NCBI GenBank assembly: GCA_017547845.1
Contig: JAFYNZ010000052.1
Coordinates: 1 to 49,564 of the forward strand
From: Muribaculaceae bacterium
GTDB lineage: Bacteria > Bacteroidota > Bacteroidia > Bacteroidales > Muribaculaceae
DNA length: 49,564 bases
Direction: 5' to 3'
In this document: one piece after another, positions 23,757 through 32,718 of the stretch
Layout of the letters: every line of letters begins with the position of its first letter
Position numbering within the stretch: position 1 is the stretch's first letter
The notes under the pieces: generated by a model
Seen by the model: the letters and a program-made list of their open reading frames with translations, nothing else
The model's database searches: none
Told to the model about the DNA's origin: nothing
Position numbers and translations under genes: made by a program

Positions 23757-26459
23757 TTATTTATTCAATAAATATTTTCGCACAAAGCGATATAGTTCAG
23801 GGACTACCCACACCACTGATGTAGCACCAATAATTATAGTCCAATCAATGAGTTGAAGTTTCGTTACAGAGAACATCTCGCCACCAAAGGTCACGATAAA
23901 CCACTGTCCCACTGCTATCACGGCTGCAATTGCCACAAATGAGCCTGCACCCTTGAAATGCAATGCCGACTGACCGGTGTCGAACGAACGAGCGTTGAAC
24001 ATGTTCCAGAATTGCAAGAAGACGAAGATTGAGAAGAAGCAACTGATTTCGAAGATGCTCAATCCTGCCACCTTCTCACCCCACTCTCCAAGCACCAACG
24101 CCTGCATCGAGGTGATGTCGTAGCTCTGGAACACCCAAAGCAACGCCGCCAACACTCCGAAGAAGAGCAAGCCCGTAAAGACGATGCTTCGCGTCATCTT
24201 CTTGGTGATGATGAAGTCTTCACGACGGCGCGGACTGTCGCCCATCACCTTCTGCGAAGGAGGCAACGACGCAAGTGCCATAGCGGCAAATGTGTCCATG
24301 ATGAGATTCACCCAAAGCATCTGCGTCACGGTCAGCGGCGACTGTTCGCCCGTGAATGCCCCTGTCAAGACTATCAAGCAAGCCACCACGTTGACTATCA
24401 GCTGGAATAGCACAAAGCGTTGAATATTTTTGTACAACGAGCGTCCCCACATCACAACTCGCGCAATCGAAGCAAACGAGTTGTCGATGATAGTGATGTC
24501 GGAAGCTTCCTTAGCGACAGCCGTACCGTCGCCCATCGACAAGCCGACATGTGCCGCCGACAATGCCGGAGCATCATTTGTGCCGTCGCCGGTCACTGCC
24601 ACGACTTGTCCCATCGACTGAAGCGTCTCGACGAGTCGCTTTTTGTCCAACGGACGAGCGCGAGAGATAATCTTCAGTCCAAGAATGCGTTGACGCAATT
24701 CTTCGTCGGAAAGAGCGGCAAATTCAGGACCGGTGATGATATTCATTTCGTTGTCGGTCGCATCGTTCCAAAGACCTATCTGACGACCGATTTCCTTAGC
24801 CGTTGCCGATGTGTCGCCGGTCACAATCTTGATGGCGATGCCTGCGCTGGTGCAGTCGCCCACCGCTGCCGGCACATCAAGACGCACAGGGTCGGAGATA
24901 GCCACTACGCCCATGAAATGCAACTCTACATTGCCTATCTTTGAGTCGACTATCGCATCGACACCCTCAGGCACTACGGCATAAGCAAACGCAAGTGTGC
25001 GCATCGCTTGCTGCTGATAGCCGAGTAGCATCTGCTCAATCTGCTCCTTGGTCTTGTCACCATCTATTTTGGCACAAAGTCCGAGCACAATCTCCGGAGC
25101 ACCCTTCACATGGAGCACGCGCTTGCCCTCCATCGCTTTGGAGTCGACCAATGTCGCCATATATTTGCGTTCGGTTGAGAACGGTATTTGTCCAACCACA
25201 GAGATGTCGTTCTTGACCGAGAGATAGTCCACCTTCTTGCCGTCAAGCCAGAGCAGCAATGCGCCCTCCGTAGGGTTACCAAGCACCTTTGGGCTCTGAG
25301 GATTTGAACGGTCGAGCGTAGCAGTTGAGTTGACAGCCACACCCTCGACGATGAGTCTGCCCATCTCGTCACCAAGCCCTTGAGCATCAAGAGCGAAGAA
25401 CTGTGCATCGTTGACAGTCATCTTGTTTTGCGTCAATGTGCCTGTCTTGTCCGTGCAGATGACGGTCGTTGCACCCATTGTCTCGCAAGCATGCATCTTA
25501 CGCACCAGATTGTTGGTCTTGAGCATGCGACGCATAGAGTAGGCAAGACTCAAAGTGACAGCCATCGGCAGACCTTCCGGCACCGACACTACGACGAGCG
25601 TCACTGCAAGCATCAGAGTCTCAAGCAGATAAGTCGTGAGTTCGATCCACGAAAACGCATCAGTTGAGCTGAAGAATATCACCAGACGACCGATGACGAT
25701 AAGTGCCGCTATGCAGTAGCTAATCTTGCTAATCATCGAGCCGAGTCGCTCAAGTTGCTCATTCAGAGGCGTTTTGACCGATGAGTCTATCTGCGCCGCC
25801 TCAAACACCTTACCATTCTCCGTAGCATCGCCGACTGCAGTGACACGATAGACACCTGTACCCTCCTTGACACCTGTGCCTCTCAGCACCTGATTAGACG
25901 GAAATGTCGCCTCGTCATCAAACTCGGCAGGATCGGTTGTCTTATGGCAAATAGGTTCGCCGGTCAGCGACGACTCATCGACTTGCAGTGCCATAGCCTC
26001 AAGCAATTCGCCATCGGCAGGCACCTCGTTGCCGGTGTTGAGCATCACGATATCGCCCACGACCACCTCTCGTTTAGGCACTTCCATAGAGTTGCCATTG
26101 CGAATCACGACCACAGGCTCTTCATCGTTGACCTGATTGAGAATTTCAAACTCCTTCTCGGCCTTATATTCGAAATAAAACGAAAGACCGGTGGCGAGGA
26201 TTATAGCCACAAAGATACCGATTGGCTCGAAGAAGACCTCTGCGCCCTCATTGAGTCCGATATATTCATACAAGGAGATACCGATCGACAACGCCCCCGC
26301 GACGAGCAGGATTATTATCAGCGGGTCGTTGAATTTTCCCAAGAATTTCTTTAGCAACGACTCCTTCTTGGGTGGAGTCAACACATTCTCGCCATGCGTC
26401 AGGCGAGATTGTCTGACCTCATCTTCCGTGAGGCCCATATATTTCTGAATCTTTTGCAT
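23757..26459 (-). CDS. Calcium-translocating P-type ATPase (PMCA/SERCA-like, type II)
   Basis: The pump uses ATP to move Ca2+ out of the cytoplasm. The protein has 900 residues. It shows the N-terminal cation-ATPase domain, the actuator motif SSLTGEP, the M4 calcium-site sequence VPEGLPMAVTLSLAYSMRRM, the phosphorylation site CTDKTGTLTQNKM, the hinge VAVTGDGTNDAPAL, and the type II C-terminal helices starting after WVNLIMDTFAAMALAS. All catalytic residues are present. It lies 28 bp after an ABC permease gene and 33 bp before a secreted carbonic anhydrase. The shared transcript suggests that calcium export and bicarbonate chemistry in the periplasm are linked, which is inference. Confidence 0.94.
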   Translation of the reverse strand: MQKIQKYMGLTEDEVRQSRLTHGENVLTPPKKESLLKKFLGKFNDPLIIILLVAGALSIGISLYEYIGLNEGAEVFFEPIGIFVAIILATGLSFYFEYKAEKEFEILNQVNDEEPVVVIRNGNSMEVPKREVVVGDIVMLNTGNEVPADGELLEAMALQVDESSLTGEPICHKTTDPAEFDDEATFPSNQVLRGTGVKEGTGVYRVTAVGDATENGKVFEAAQIDSSVKTPLNEQLERLGSMISKISYCIAALIVIGRLVIFFSSTDAFSWIELTTYLLETLMLAVTLVVVSVPEGLPMAVTLSLAYSMRRMLKTNNLVRKMHACETMGATTVICTDKTGTLTQNKMTVNDAQFFALDAQGLGDEMGRLIVEGVAVNSTATLDRSNPQSPKVLGNPTEGALLLWLDGKKVDYLSVKNDISVVGQIPFSTERKYMATLVDSKAMEGKRVLHVKGAPEIVLGLCAKIDGDKTKEQIEQMLLGYQQQAMRTLAFAYAVVPEGVDAIVDSKIGNVELHFMGVVAISDPVRLDVPAAVGDCTSAGIAIKIVTGDTSATAKEIGRQIGLWNDATDNEMNIITGPEFAALSDEELRQRILGLKIISRARPLDKKRLVETLQSMGQVVAVTGDGTNDAPALSAAHVGLSMGDGTAVAKEASDITIIDNSFASIARVVMWGRSLYKNIQRFVLFQLIVNVVACLIVLTGAFTGEQSPLTVTQMLWVNLIMDTFAAMALASLPPSQKVMGDSPRRREDFIITKKMTRSIVFTGLLFFGVLAALLWVFQSYDITSMQALVLGEWGEKVAGLSIFEISCFFSIFVFLQFWNMFNARSFDTGQSALHFKGAGSFVAIAAVIAVGQWFIVTFGGEMFSVTKLQLIDWTIIIGATSVVWVVPELYRFVRKYLLNK

Positions 26460-26486
26460 ATTGTGTTGTCTGTCTTAATTAATCTA

Positions 26487-27668
26487 TTAAAAGGCTGAAG
26501 CCACTTTGCGGTTGATGCTGATGATGTTGAAGAGGACGACTGCGAGCGTGATAGCTGCACCTACGCCCAACGACAGCCACACCGTCGCATCTGATGCTCC
26601 CATGGCACGCACGGCATCGATGTAGAGCATTCGCATTGCCAACATTGCCCCGGCCGCCAATAGGTAAGCCACTGCGTTGACCGCCACGACGAGTTGTCGA
26701 TATGGTCGACCGACCTCCTTGAGTTCATAGCCCAACATGATAAGCGAGTGCATCTTCTGACGGTTTTTCTGCATCAACAGCGAAATAGAGAGCAGCAGCA
26801 CGAAGAGCGAGAGGACAGTGATGACCGCGCCGATGGCAAGCACCACGCCGGTCGCCACGTTGAGGAAGTAGCTGGCTGTCGAGTTGGCTTTATCGCCGGC
26901 TATCTCGTAGCCATGCTCAGCGATATAGTCCTTTATCTTGACATCACCCGGGCTGCTGACATCGATTATCAAGCGTGAGGGGTCGGCACGCGCTCCGGCT
27001 GTGCGGCCGTAGCGAGAGTTGCTCCAATCCATAAACTCTTGAGGCACAAGGATTGTGTTGAGTCGATTGGAGAAGCCGACGATGCGTCCTTGCATCTCGG
27101 CACTACCTCTATCCGACGAGATACGTAGTCGCATCGGTATCGACCCTATCATCGTCTCCGAAAATTGAGGCAATCCTGTCGACGATGCAAAGCCGAAGTT
27201 GTAAAGACTGAGGTAGTCCTTAGATATGATGATAGGCACGACATTGTCGCCCTCTTCGTAGCCCCACTCATCGCTATCGACATCGACAAATTCCGATGGT
27301 ATGGACTCGAAAAACATGTAGGTCGACATGCCTCGTCCACCCTGCTGTACGGAGGCTGTCAAACTATAGTCTGCCGAGGTGAATTGTCCGACTTTTCTCA
27401 CCCACGATTGCTTCTCGATGTCGGCGATTTCCTCTGCCGAGAATGATGCACGTTCGCCGGTCAAAAATCCTGAACCCGACACCTTCTTATTGACTATCAG
27501 ATAGTCCTTCTTCATGAAGCTGTCTTCGTCTTGCCAGATTGAGCGCACATCGGTGTAGAATTGCAGACCGAGCAACACGATGAGCAACCCGATAAAATTG
27601 GCAAGCGTAAAGCCCACCAATTGTGCCATGCTCAGATTTTTTCGCAATAGTCGATGGATTATGTTCAT
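26487..27668 (-). CDS. ABC transporter permease, FtsX/MacB-like
   Basis: The protein has 393 residues. One N-terminal helix (about residues 17-37), a periplasmic domain of about 225 residues, then three C-terminal helices: this is the type VII (MacB/LolCE/FtsX) permease topology with a single set of four helices. The cytoplasmic loop RQKMHSLIMLGYELKEVGRPYRQL matches the coupling region of these permeases. It overlaps the ATPase gene by 4 bp (ATGA). The substrate is unknown; family members move lipoproteins or peptides, or transmit signals to envelope enzymes. Confidence 0.85.
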   Translation of the reverse strand: MNIIHRLLRKNLSMAQLVGFTLANFIGLLIVLLGLQFYTDVRSIWQDEDSFMKKDYLIVNKKVSGSGFLTGERASFSAEEIADIEKQSWVRKVGQFTSADYSLTASVQQGGRGMSTYMFFESIPSEFVDVDSDEWGYEEGDNVVPIIISKDYLSLYNFGFASSTGLPQFSETMIGSIPMRLRISSDRGSAEMQGRIVGFSNRLNTILVPQEFMDWSNSRYGRTAGARADPSRLIIDVSSPGDVKIKDYIAEHGYEIAGDKANSTASYFLNVATGVVLAIGAVITVLSLFVLLLSISLLMQKNRQKMHSLIMLGYELKEVGRPYRQLVVAVNAVAYLLAAGAMLAMRMLYIDAVRAMGASDATVWLSLGVGAAITLAVVLFNIISINRKVASAF

Positions 27669-28321
27669 AGTCGGAGTGTTGAGTCGGTTGATATTTTGAT
27701 ATTATTGCCCACTGATGTGGCTATTATGGACGCGCCTTGCAGACGTGCCTGCTCCATTATAATGCTTGCGGCTATCTGATTGTTCTGCTCGTCGAGGTGG
27801 CTCACCGGCTCATCAAGCAAGAGAAACGAGAACGGTTGACACAAGCATCGTATGATTGCCACACGCTGCTGCTGACCGATCGACATTCGACCGACCGGGT
27901 AGTGCTTGCGTGAGTCGATACCCAACTGATGAAGCCACTCCTCCACCTGTGCCGGCGACACATGGGAGGTCAGACGATTTTTGAGCTCAATATTCTGCAA
28001 CGCCGTAAGTTCGGGGAAGAGGTCGAGCTCTTGAGGCAGATAAGCCAACGCCTCGCGACGGATACGCTGCCACTCTGCGACACTGAATTGCGACACATCG
28101 CGACCATCTATCATGATGCGACCACAGTAGTCACGACGATTGCCATACATATAGGCACACAGCGACGACTTGCCGGTGCCGCTTGCCGCCTCTATGATGT
28201 AATGCTTGCCACGCTCAAACGCCACATCGCATTTCCACACATCTGATGCCGGAATCGCCTCATGTTCAAACACTCGAGGCAATGCATTGCGCAGCTCTAT
28301 TCTATCTATTTTCACGCTCAT
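27665..28321 (-). CDS. ABC transporter ATP-binding protein with atypical motifs
   Basis: The protein has 218 residues. Walker A reads AASGTGKSS, with alanine at the usual first glycine; Walker B is FLLLDEP, followed by a D-loop (SHLD). The signature is MSIGQQQR instead of LSGGQ, and the switch histidine position reads IIATSV. The enzyme is probably active since GTGKS and DEP are intact. The start at 28321 (MSVKIDRIEL) is preferred over 28387, whose extra 22 residues would lie across a 9-bp stem hairpin (28370-28399). It is the partner of the overlapping permease. Confidence 0.85.
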   Translation of the reverse strand: MSVKIDRIELRNALPRVFEHEAIPASDVWKCDVAFERGKHYIIEAASGTGKSSLCAYMYGNRRDYCGRIMIDGRDVSQFSVAEWQRIRREALAYLPQELDLFPELTALQNIELKNRLTSHVSPAQVEEWLHQLGIDSRKHYPVGRMSIGQQQRVAIIRCLCQPFSFLLLDEPVSHLDEQNNQIAASIIMEQARLQGASIIATSVGNNIKISTDSTLRL

Positions 28322-28369
28322 TTTCTGATTATGCCGACTGAAGATTATACCCGGAGTCGGCAGATTGGT

Positions 28370-28399
28370 GCGTGCGACCGACTTCACTCCGTCGCACGC
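28370..28399 (-). promoter_or_regulatory. Hairpin between the DUF4836-like gene and the ABC genes
   Basis: GCGTGCGAC (28370-28378) and GTCGCACGC (28391-28399) form a perfect 9-bp stem just after the DUF4836-like stop (28409). No T run follows, so partial read-through into the ABC and calcium-pump genes is likely. Confidence 0.5.
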
Positions 28400-28408
28400 T
28401 GCATACTA

Positions 28409-29860
28409 CTATCTTAGAATATCCTCGTAATCCAACTCCGCCTCTTCCAAAGCCGGATTGGTGATCTCTTTCTCATTTTGGGCTATTATCATAGCGATAG
28501 CCTCCAATATGTTGGCATGGCCGTCGTTCTTGACCTTGATGCGTGTAGTCATGCAGTCCATGGTCTCTGCGCTAATCACGCAATATTCCGCCATGTCGGC
28601 ACCTCCCACCAGTTCATTGATAAATCGGCCGTCCATATATACAGCCATCAACTTGCCGTCGAAATAGCTCTTCAGATTGTCGACACCGGTCTCGGTGACA
28701 TCACCCATCACGAATTTCACAAGTTTGTCGTCGGTAGTCAACGACATCTCAGCAGGCATTTCAGGGACAAACATTGCGACCAGATTCATCACATCGCGTG
28801 CAGCCGATGCGTCCTTGGTTTCCACCAACGCCATCAACTTAGGTTCATACCCCGGCACCGGCGAAATCTCAGCACCGGCCATCACCGTGCCGTCAAGACC
28901 TCTGACAGCATTGACCACCTTCTCCACGATAGCATTGTCTTGCGAGCCGCCTGTCAACGCAGCCATCGCCTCACTGAACGCAGAGCAGAGCGTCGCCCAC
29001 ATCTTGCTGTCGGCACCAAACGCCATCACGAAATTGCTGCTCTCAGGCAATTTACCGAGCAACGAAGCATCTATCTTAGTGAGTTCCACCACATACTCGG
29101 CAGCCTCAAACTTAGAGTTGTAGCTGCGCACTTCCACGACCACCTCATCTTTACCGAAGTCGAGCCAACCTCCTGAGTAAGCCATATCGCGCACAAACAT
29201 CTCCTGCATCATCTGCATCGCCATCTTCTGCTCCATATCGAGCTTTCCGAGCTGCATCACACGGTCGACATCATAGCAAAAGCGCAAATCCTTTTCGACG
29301 ACAGCCAAGTCTGCGACAAGTTTATTGGTCGCATAAGCTGACTCCGCCTCCTTCAAGTTGGCCCAACCGAGGATAGTGGCTGTCGACACTCCGTCAGAGA
29401 GAAACCAAAACTGATCGCCTCTGACAGCCATATTTCTATACACATCGAGATTGTCTTCAGCGGCATTCCATTCGCCACCGTCGCCATACATCTCGTCCTT
29501 CACATAGCTGCGAAACGCCTCTTGGTCTGACACATAGCCTGTCACCACTGCAGTCTTACGGTGCATAAACACCACCAAAGCGTCAGTCTTGACACCCTTC
29601 ATCTTTTCAAACTTAGCAGCGGCGTCTTCGCCCATAGCCTCTTTAAGCTTGGCTGGAAGCACAAGCTCGCCATCTTTTGCCTCTATGCCTACCTTATCGA
29701 GCACACGACCCATATCGATCACCACGACAGCCGACGTCTCTTGTGGCACAGTCTTCAACAACGCCTCTACATCAGAATTTGACGAATCGCTACAAGCACT
29801 CATGACCATCATGAACATCGCCACGACAGCCATCGGCAACCAATTGATAAACCTCTTCAT
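28409..29860 (-). CDS. DUF4836-like lipoprotein
   Basis: The protein has 483 residues with a lipoprotein signal peptide, lipobox VMSAC and cysteine at residue 23. The body begins with VPQETSAVVVIDMGRVLDKV, a start typical of the Bacteroidota DUF4836 family as I recall it, and alternates amphipathic helices and strands throughout, rich in Met, Ala and Glu. There are no catalytic motifs. It is an envelope protein of unknown function. It could head a transcript that also includes the ABC unit, the calcium pump and the carbonic anhydrase (88 bp to the ABC ATPase, with a hairpin between). A degenerate TAACTTTA box lies at 29895-29902. Confidence 0.75.
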   Translation of the reverse strand: MKRFINWLPMAVVAMFMMVMSACSDSSNSDVEALLKTVPQETSAVVVIDMGRVLDKVGIEAKDGELVLPAKLKEAMGEDAAAKFEKMKGVKTDALVVFMHRKTAVVTGYVSDQEAFRSYVKDEMYGDGGEWNAAEDNLDVYRNMAVRGDQFWFLSDGVSTATILGWANLKEAESAYATNKLVADLAVVEKDLRFCYDVDRVMQLGKLDMEQKMAMQMMQEMFVRDMAYSGGWLDFGKDEVVVEVRSYNSKFEAAEYVVELTKIDASLLGKLPESSNFVMAFGADSKMWATLCSAFSEAMAALTGGSQDNAIVEKVVNAVRGLDGTVMAGAEISPVPGYEPKLMALVETKDASAARDVMNLVAMFVPEMPAEMSLTTDDKLVKFVMGDVTETGVDNLKSYFDGKLMAVYMDGRFINELVGGADMAEYCVISAETMDCMTTRIKVKNDGHANILEAIAMIIAQNEKEITNPALEEAELDYEDILR

Positions 29861-30312
29861 AATTCCTAAAGTTTTTTAATTTTATATAAGTGTGTAAAGT
29901 TAGACATTTTATCCCACGCAACGACTATCCCAATCGTTAAAATTGCTTAACCACCTTAGTTTCCCCCATCCTCTCCATTGCACATTAAACCCTAAACATT
30001 AAACATTACCCCTTCAAACCCTTTTAGGCATGTTAGCCCTTTGCCCATTACACATTCACACACCCCCATTATGCATTCAATCGTCGCTGATACTCCCCCC
30101 GGAGGGGGTTACACCTCGATAACCGGTGGTCGGTGAGTACAGAGAACGCCACCACCGGATGCTGCCGCCCCCGGATAAGAGCAAGGGCGCGACCTTGACA
30201 GCCACGCCCTCTGCTTTCATGCTATATTAGTGCCTTATCTTGGTTTTGCACCACTCGTCATGCGACCATCACTTCGCCGCCTGAATAAGAGACTTAATAC
30301 CTTATGAAAAAT
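29861..30312. other. Gene-free region with a GC-rich structured island
   Basis: There is no supported ORF. The left part is AT-rich and contains ATTAAACATTAAAC-like tracts. From about 30091 to 30210 it becomes GC-rich with three inverted repeats: CCCCC/GGGGG (30094-30108), CCGGTGGT/ACCACCGG (30123-30130 and 30151-30158) and AGGGCG/CGCCCT (30184-30189 and 30205-30210). Confidence 0.55.
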
Positions 30313-30915
30313 TTAATTTTCAGGTTTTTGAAGGAATACAACAAGGCAACCTTTCGTGGTTGGATCACTAAGACTTATGGCTGTTACTTTATTCCCTTTT
30401 TCTTCAGACTTTGGTATTCGGCACTCAAGTTTGAAATGTTCTTTGTGCTCAAAATATCCGATTTCTGTATCGTATTTCCATCGTCTCCAGCCGTCGTCTA
30501 AAAATTCAAGTCTTCCTTCCAAAAATGGATCCTCATAGTACCACCAAGAATAGTCTTTATATTCTTTGACGATGCCTTTAAATGTTCCTAACGTTATGTC
30601 ACCTAATTTGAATTCAGGATCCTCAGTAGTTAGTGTAAATTCCGCTCCTTCTCTTGGTATTTCTATCTGATAAAAATACCAATGATTATCACCACCCATC
30701 GGGAGCATTTCGAAAGGAAATTTAATCTCACATGTATCTAAATACATTTGTTTATATTGCAAACCTACAGGGTAGTCTTCTTCAATAGTATCAGAAACTA
30801 TGGTATCCGATTCAATTGTATCACGTTCGTATACAGGTGGCATCTCATCTTCTTTGGAACAAGAGATTACCATTAAGCTCGTCACGAGCATTACTGCGAA
30901 ATGTAATCTTTTCAT
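30313..30915 (-). CDS. Lipoprotein of unknown function following the C10 peptidase
   Basis: The protein has 200 residues and I recognise no family. The signal peptide ends in VISC with cysteine at residue 19. A short acidic Asp-Thr-Ile repeat (IESDTIVSDTIEED) is followed by about 150 residues of mixed strands rich in Trp, Tyr, Phe and Glu. The gene begins 9 bp after the C10 peptidase stop (an alternative ATG is 6 bp closer) and shares its low GC content, so the two were probably acquired together. C10 peptidases are often followed by genes for their inhibitors, which makes a dedicated inhibitor or surface partner a fair guess, but no inhibitor motif is visible. Confidence 0.7.
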   Translation of the reverse strand: MKRLHFAVMLVTSLMVISCSKEDEMPPVYERDTIESDTIVSDTIEEDYPVGLQYKQMYLDTCEIKFPFEMLPMGGDNHWYFYQIEIPREGAEFTLTTEDPEFKLGDITLGTFKGIVKEYKDYSWWYYEDPFLEGRLEFLDDGWRRWKYDTEIGYFEHKEHFKLECRIPKSEEKGNKVTAISLSDPTTKGCLVVFLQKPEN

Positions 30916-30924
30916 AATCATATA

Positions 30925-32208
30925 TTATTTATTAGGGACAAAACCGCACATGAATTTAACGTTATAATTAAACAGAAGGTCTGATGAATCTTGGATATTT
31001 CCAGGATAATCATCCTCCTCTTTTTCCCTCGGATCTCCGCTAAACGAATTATATTTGTCCCACCAAAAATATCCATTACTTTGACCATCCCAGCCCCAAA
31101 CACAATGGAATAGAGTGTCATGCAACAAATACCCACCTGGGACCAATGAACCCTTGGATTCATATTGAATATAACCATCTATCACCCAAGCATGGCCTAA
31201 TACTTCCTGATCGTTAGAGTTCTTTTGGTATCCGTTTACTAACACTGGACCACCTCCAACTTCACCTGTTAAGGCTTTATCAAGGTAAATTTTTACTGCT
31301 AAGGAATAAAAGCTTTGTAAACTATTTGGAGTAAGATATCCCATATTAGCAAATGTAGGGATATATCTTTCTGGATATGCAGAGCTACCGTTGTCGAATT
31401 GCCCCCCTCGTCCATAAGTCATGTCAAGGTTCTCGGGATTTCCTAATTGTCTTAAAAATTGAGCTAAATTCATGTATGAACCACCATTGTTTATGCTGTT
31501 CCAGTAAAAAGAAATTCCATTGTAAGACTGTGGCCATGAGTGATATGACATGATTTGACCAACTGCTACTGCCGCACATCCGACTTTAGCTTGATATCCT
31601 TCACTTGTAAAGCATTGTGAACTATATGGAAGTCCCTGCCCCCACTCTCTAACAGAAGGAGTTAATAGTGGAGCAACTTTACTCTTGATATATGTGCCAC
31701 CGAAATCTGGAATAATTGGATTGTATATCGATGAATCTGATGGGTTAAATGGGAGTGGATTGTCAGGAAAACCAACAAGTTCGGATTCTACACCACGGGC
31801 AAAGAGGGCAAGGCCTTTGTTGTAGGTAGTGTCGGAGAATGACATCGAGCCTTCGTCGGAAATTGCGTAGATAGGTCGCAGACGACTGTCAGCCGAGAGC
31901 AATGCGAAGCCAGCATCGTCGGCATAGTTCACAAGATAGAGCAATGTGTCGCCTCCAAGTGCGCGTGTGCCCGGGCGAGAGTAGTATTCCACCGACTCAA
32001 CCTTGCGCTCTGTAGAGCGTGTAGCTTCCCCCTCGCCAAGTTCGCCAAGCAAAGCATCAGCATTTTTAAGGGCATCAGTCAGACTTACGCGATAAGGATT
32101 CGCACCAACCGCGTCATTTTTTGTCATCGGAGGAGTAATAGGCTCTTCCGAACTGCACGCTGTCAACACTAATGCAACAGCTGCAAAAGAAATTAGCTTC
32201 TTGTTCAT
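30925..32208 (-). CDS. C10 family (streptopain-like) cysteine peptidase, lipoprotein
   Basis: The protein has 427 residues with lipobox LTAC and cysteine at residue 18. The propeptide (about residues 35-145) carries VEYYSRPG and LLYLVNYADDAGFALLSADS, typical of the Spi/propeptide fold. The mature peptidase has the nucleophile Cys211 in AKVGCAAVAVGQIMSYHSWP and the catalytic His339 in LGHAWVIDGY; a tryptophan-rich segment (FHCVWGWDG) follows. It should act at the cell surface. The coding DNA changes composition near 31790 (about residue 140): two sampled 60-bp lines of the propeptide are 52-55% GC, while two in the catalytic part are 33-37%. This coincides with the domain boundary. It is probably co-transcribed with the upstream DUF3244-like gene. 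Confidence 0.92.
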   Translation of the reverse strand: MNKKLISFAAVALVLTACSSEEPITPPMTKNDAVGANPYRVSLTDALKNADALLGELGEGEATRSTERKVESVEYYSRPGTRALGGDTLLYLVNYADDAGFALLSADSRLRPIYAISDEGSMSFSDTTYNKGLALFARGVESELVGFPDNPLPFNPSDSSIYNPIIPDFGGTYIKSKVAPLLTPSVREWGQGLPYSSQCFTSEGYQAKVGCAAVAVGQIMSYHSWPQSYNGISFYWNSINNGGSYMNLAQFLRQLGNPENLDMTYGRGGQFDNGSSAYPERYIPTFANMGYLTPNSLQSFYSLAVKIYLDKALTGEVGGGPVLVNGYQKNSNDQEVLGHAWVIDGYIQYESKGSLVPGGYLLHDTLFHCVWGWDGQSNGYFWWDKYNSFSGDPREKEEDDYPGNIQDSSDLLFNYNVKFMCGFVPNK

Positions 32209-32297
32209 CGTAGTTAAAATTAAAATTAATTTATTATTTTATTGTTTTTTGAGTTGGGTTATTATCATAACATTCAATGTTTGATCGGTTAATTACT

Positions 32298-32645
32298 TTA
32301 TGCTCGTTCGTTTACAGGGACGTAATCGAATACGCCTTGATAGGATGCTGACGCTGACTGCACATATATATAATATGTACCGCTGCTCCAATCGGAAGTG
32401 TCGATGTCGACTTGACCGAAGGCGCTGACTGAGGTTGACTCAATCAATATGCCTTGCCAGGTGTAGACATTGACGGTGGCAGCTTCGGGGTTGGCATAGA
32501 CGAGGTTGATGGTCTGATTGAAATAGACAGCCTCAGGCTCGATGAAACGAGATGGGAAATTAGATGGTTCGAAGATAATTTCTTCTGATAGAGGACTGCC
32601 ATATGGCATCATTGCAAGTAGCAAATAGAGTAAAAATTTGAGCAT
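32298..32645 (-). CDS. Small exported DUF3244-like protein
   Basis: The protein has 115 residues. It has a short hydrophobic signal peptide (MLKFLLYLLLAMMPYGSPLS). The mature 90 residues form a beta-sandwich-like pattern (VYFNQTINLVYANPEAATV, VNVYTWQGILIES, SGTYYIYVQS) that matches DUF3244 and the type A C-terminal sorting domain in outline. It stands alone without another domain. It is 89 bp upstream of the C10 peptidase, and a promoter (TAACTTTG at 32668-32675) lies just upstream. Small proteins of this kind occur near C10 peptidases in Bacteroidota; a chaperone or accessory role is inference. Confidence 0.7.
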   Translation of the reverse strand: MLKFLLYLLLAMMPYGSPLSEEIIFEPSNFPSRFIEPEAVYFNQTINLVYANPEAATVNVYTWQGILIESTSVSAFGQVDIDTSDWSSGTYYIYVQSASASYQGVFDYVPVNERA

Positions 32646-32667
32646 GATTTTGTGGTTTTGTTTGCCA

Positions 32668-32699
32668 CAAAGTTAAGATATGGAACTCAAAAAATCAAG
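32668..32699 (-). promoter_or_regulatory. Promoter of the DUF3244-like / C10 peptidase unit
   Basis: A minus-strand TAACTTTG box (32668-32675) with a CTTG -33-like element (32696-32699) at 20-bp spacing, 22 bp before the DUF3244-like start codon. Confidence 0.65.
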
Positions 32700-32718
32700 T
32701 CATCACCCCAATTATTTT

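Noticed and set aside
24420-24944. Long plus-strand frame across the calcium pump gene
   Set aside because: It is antisense to a fully motif-supported P-type ATPase; open because of codon bias.
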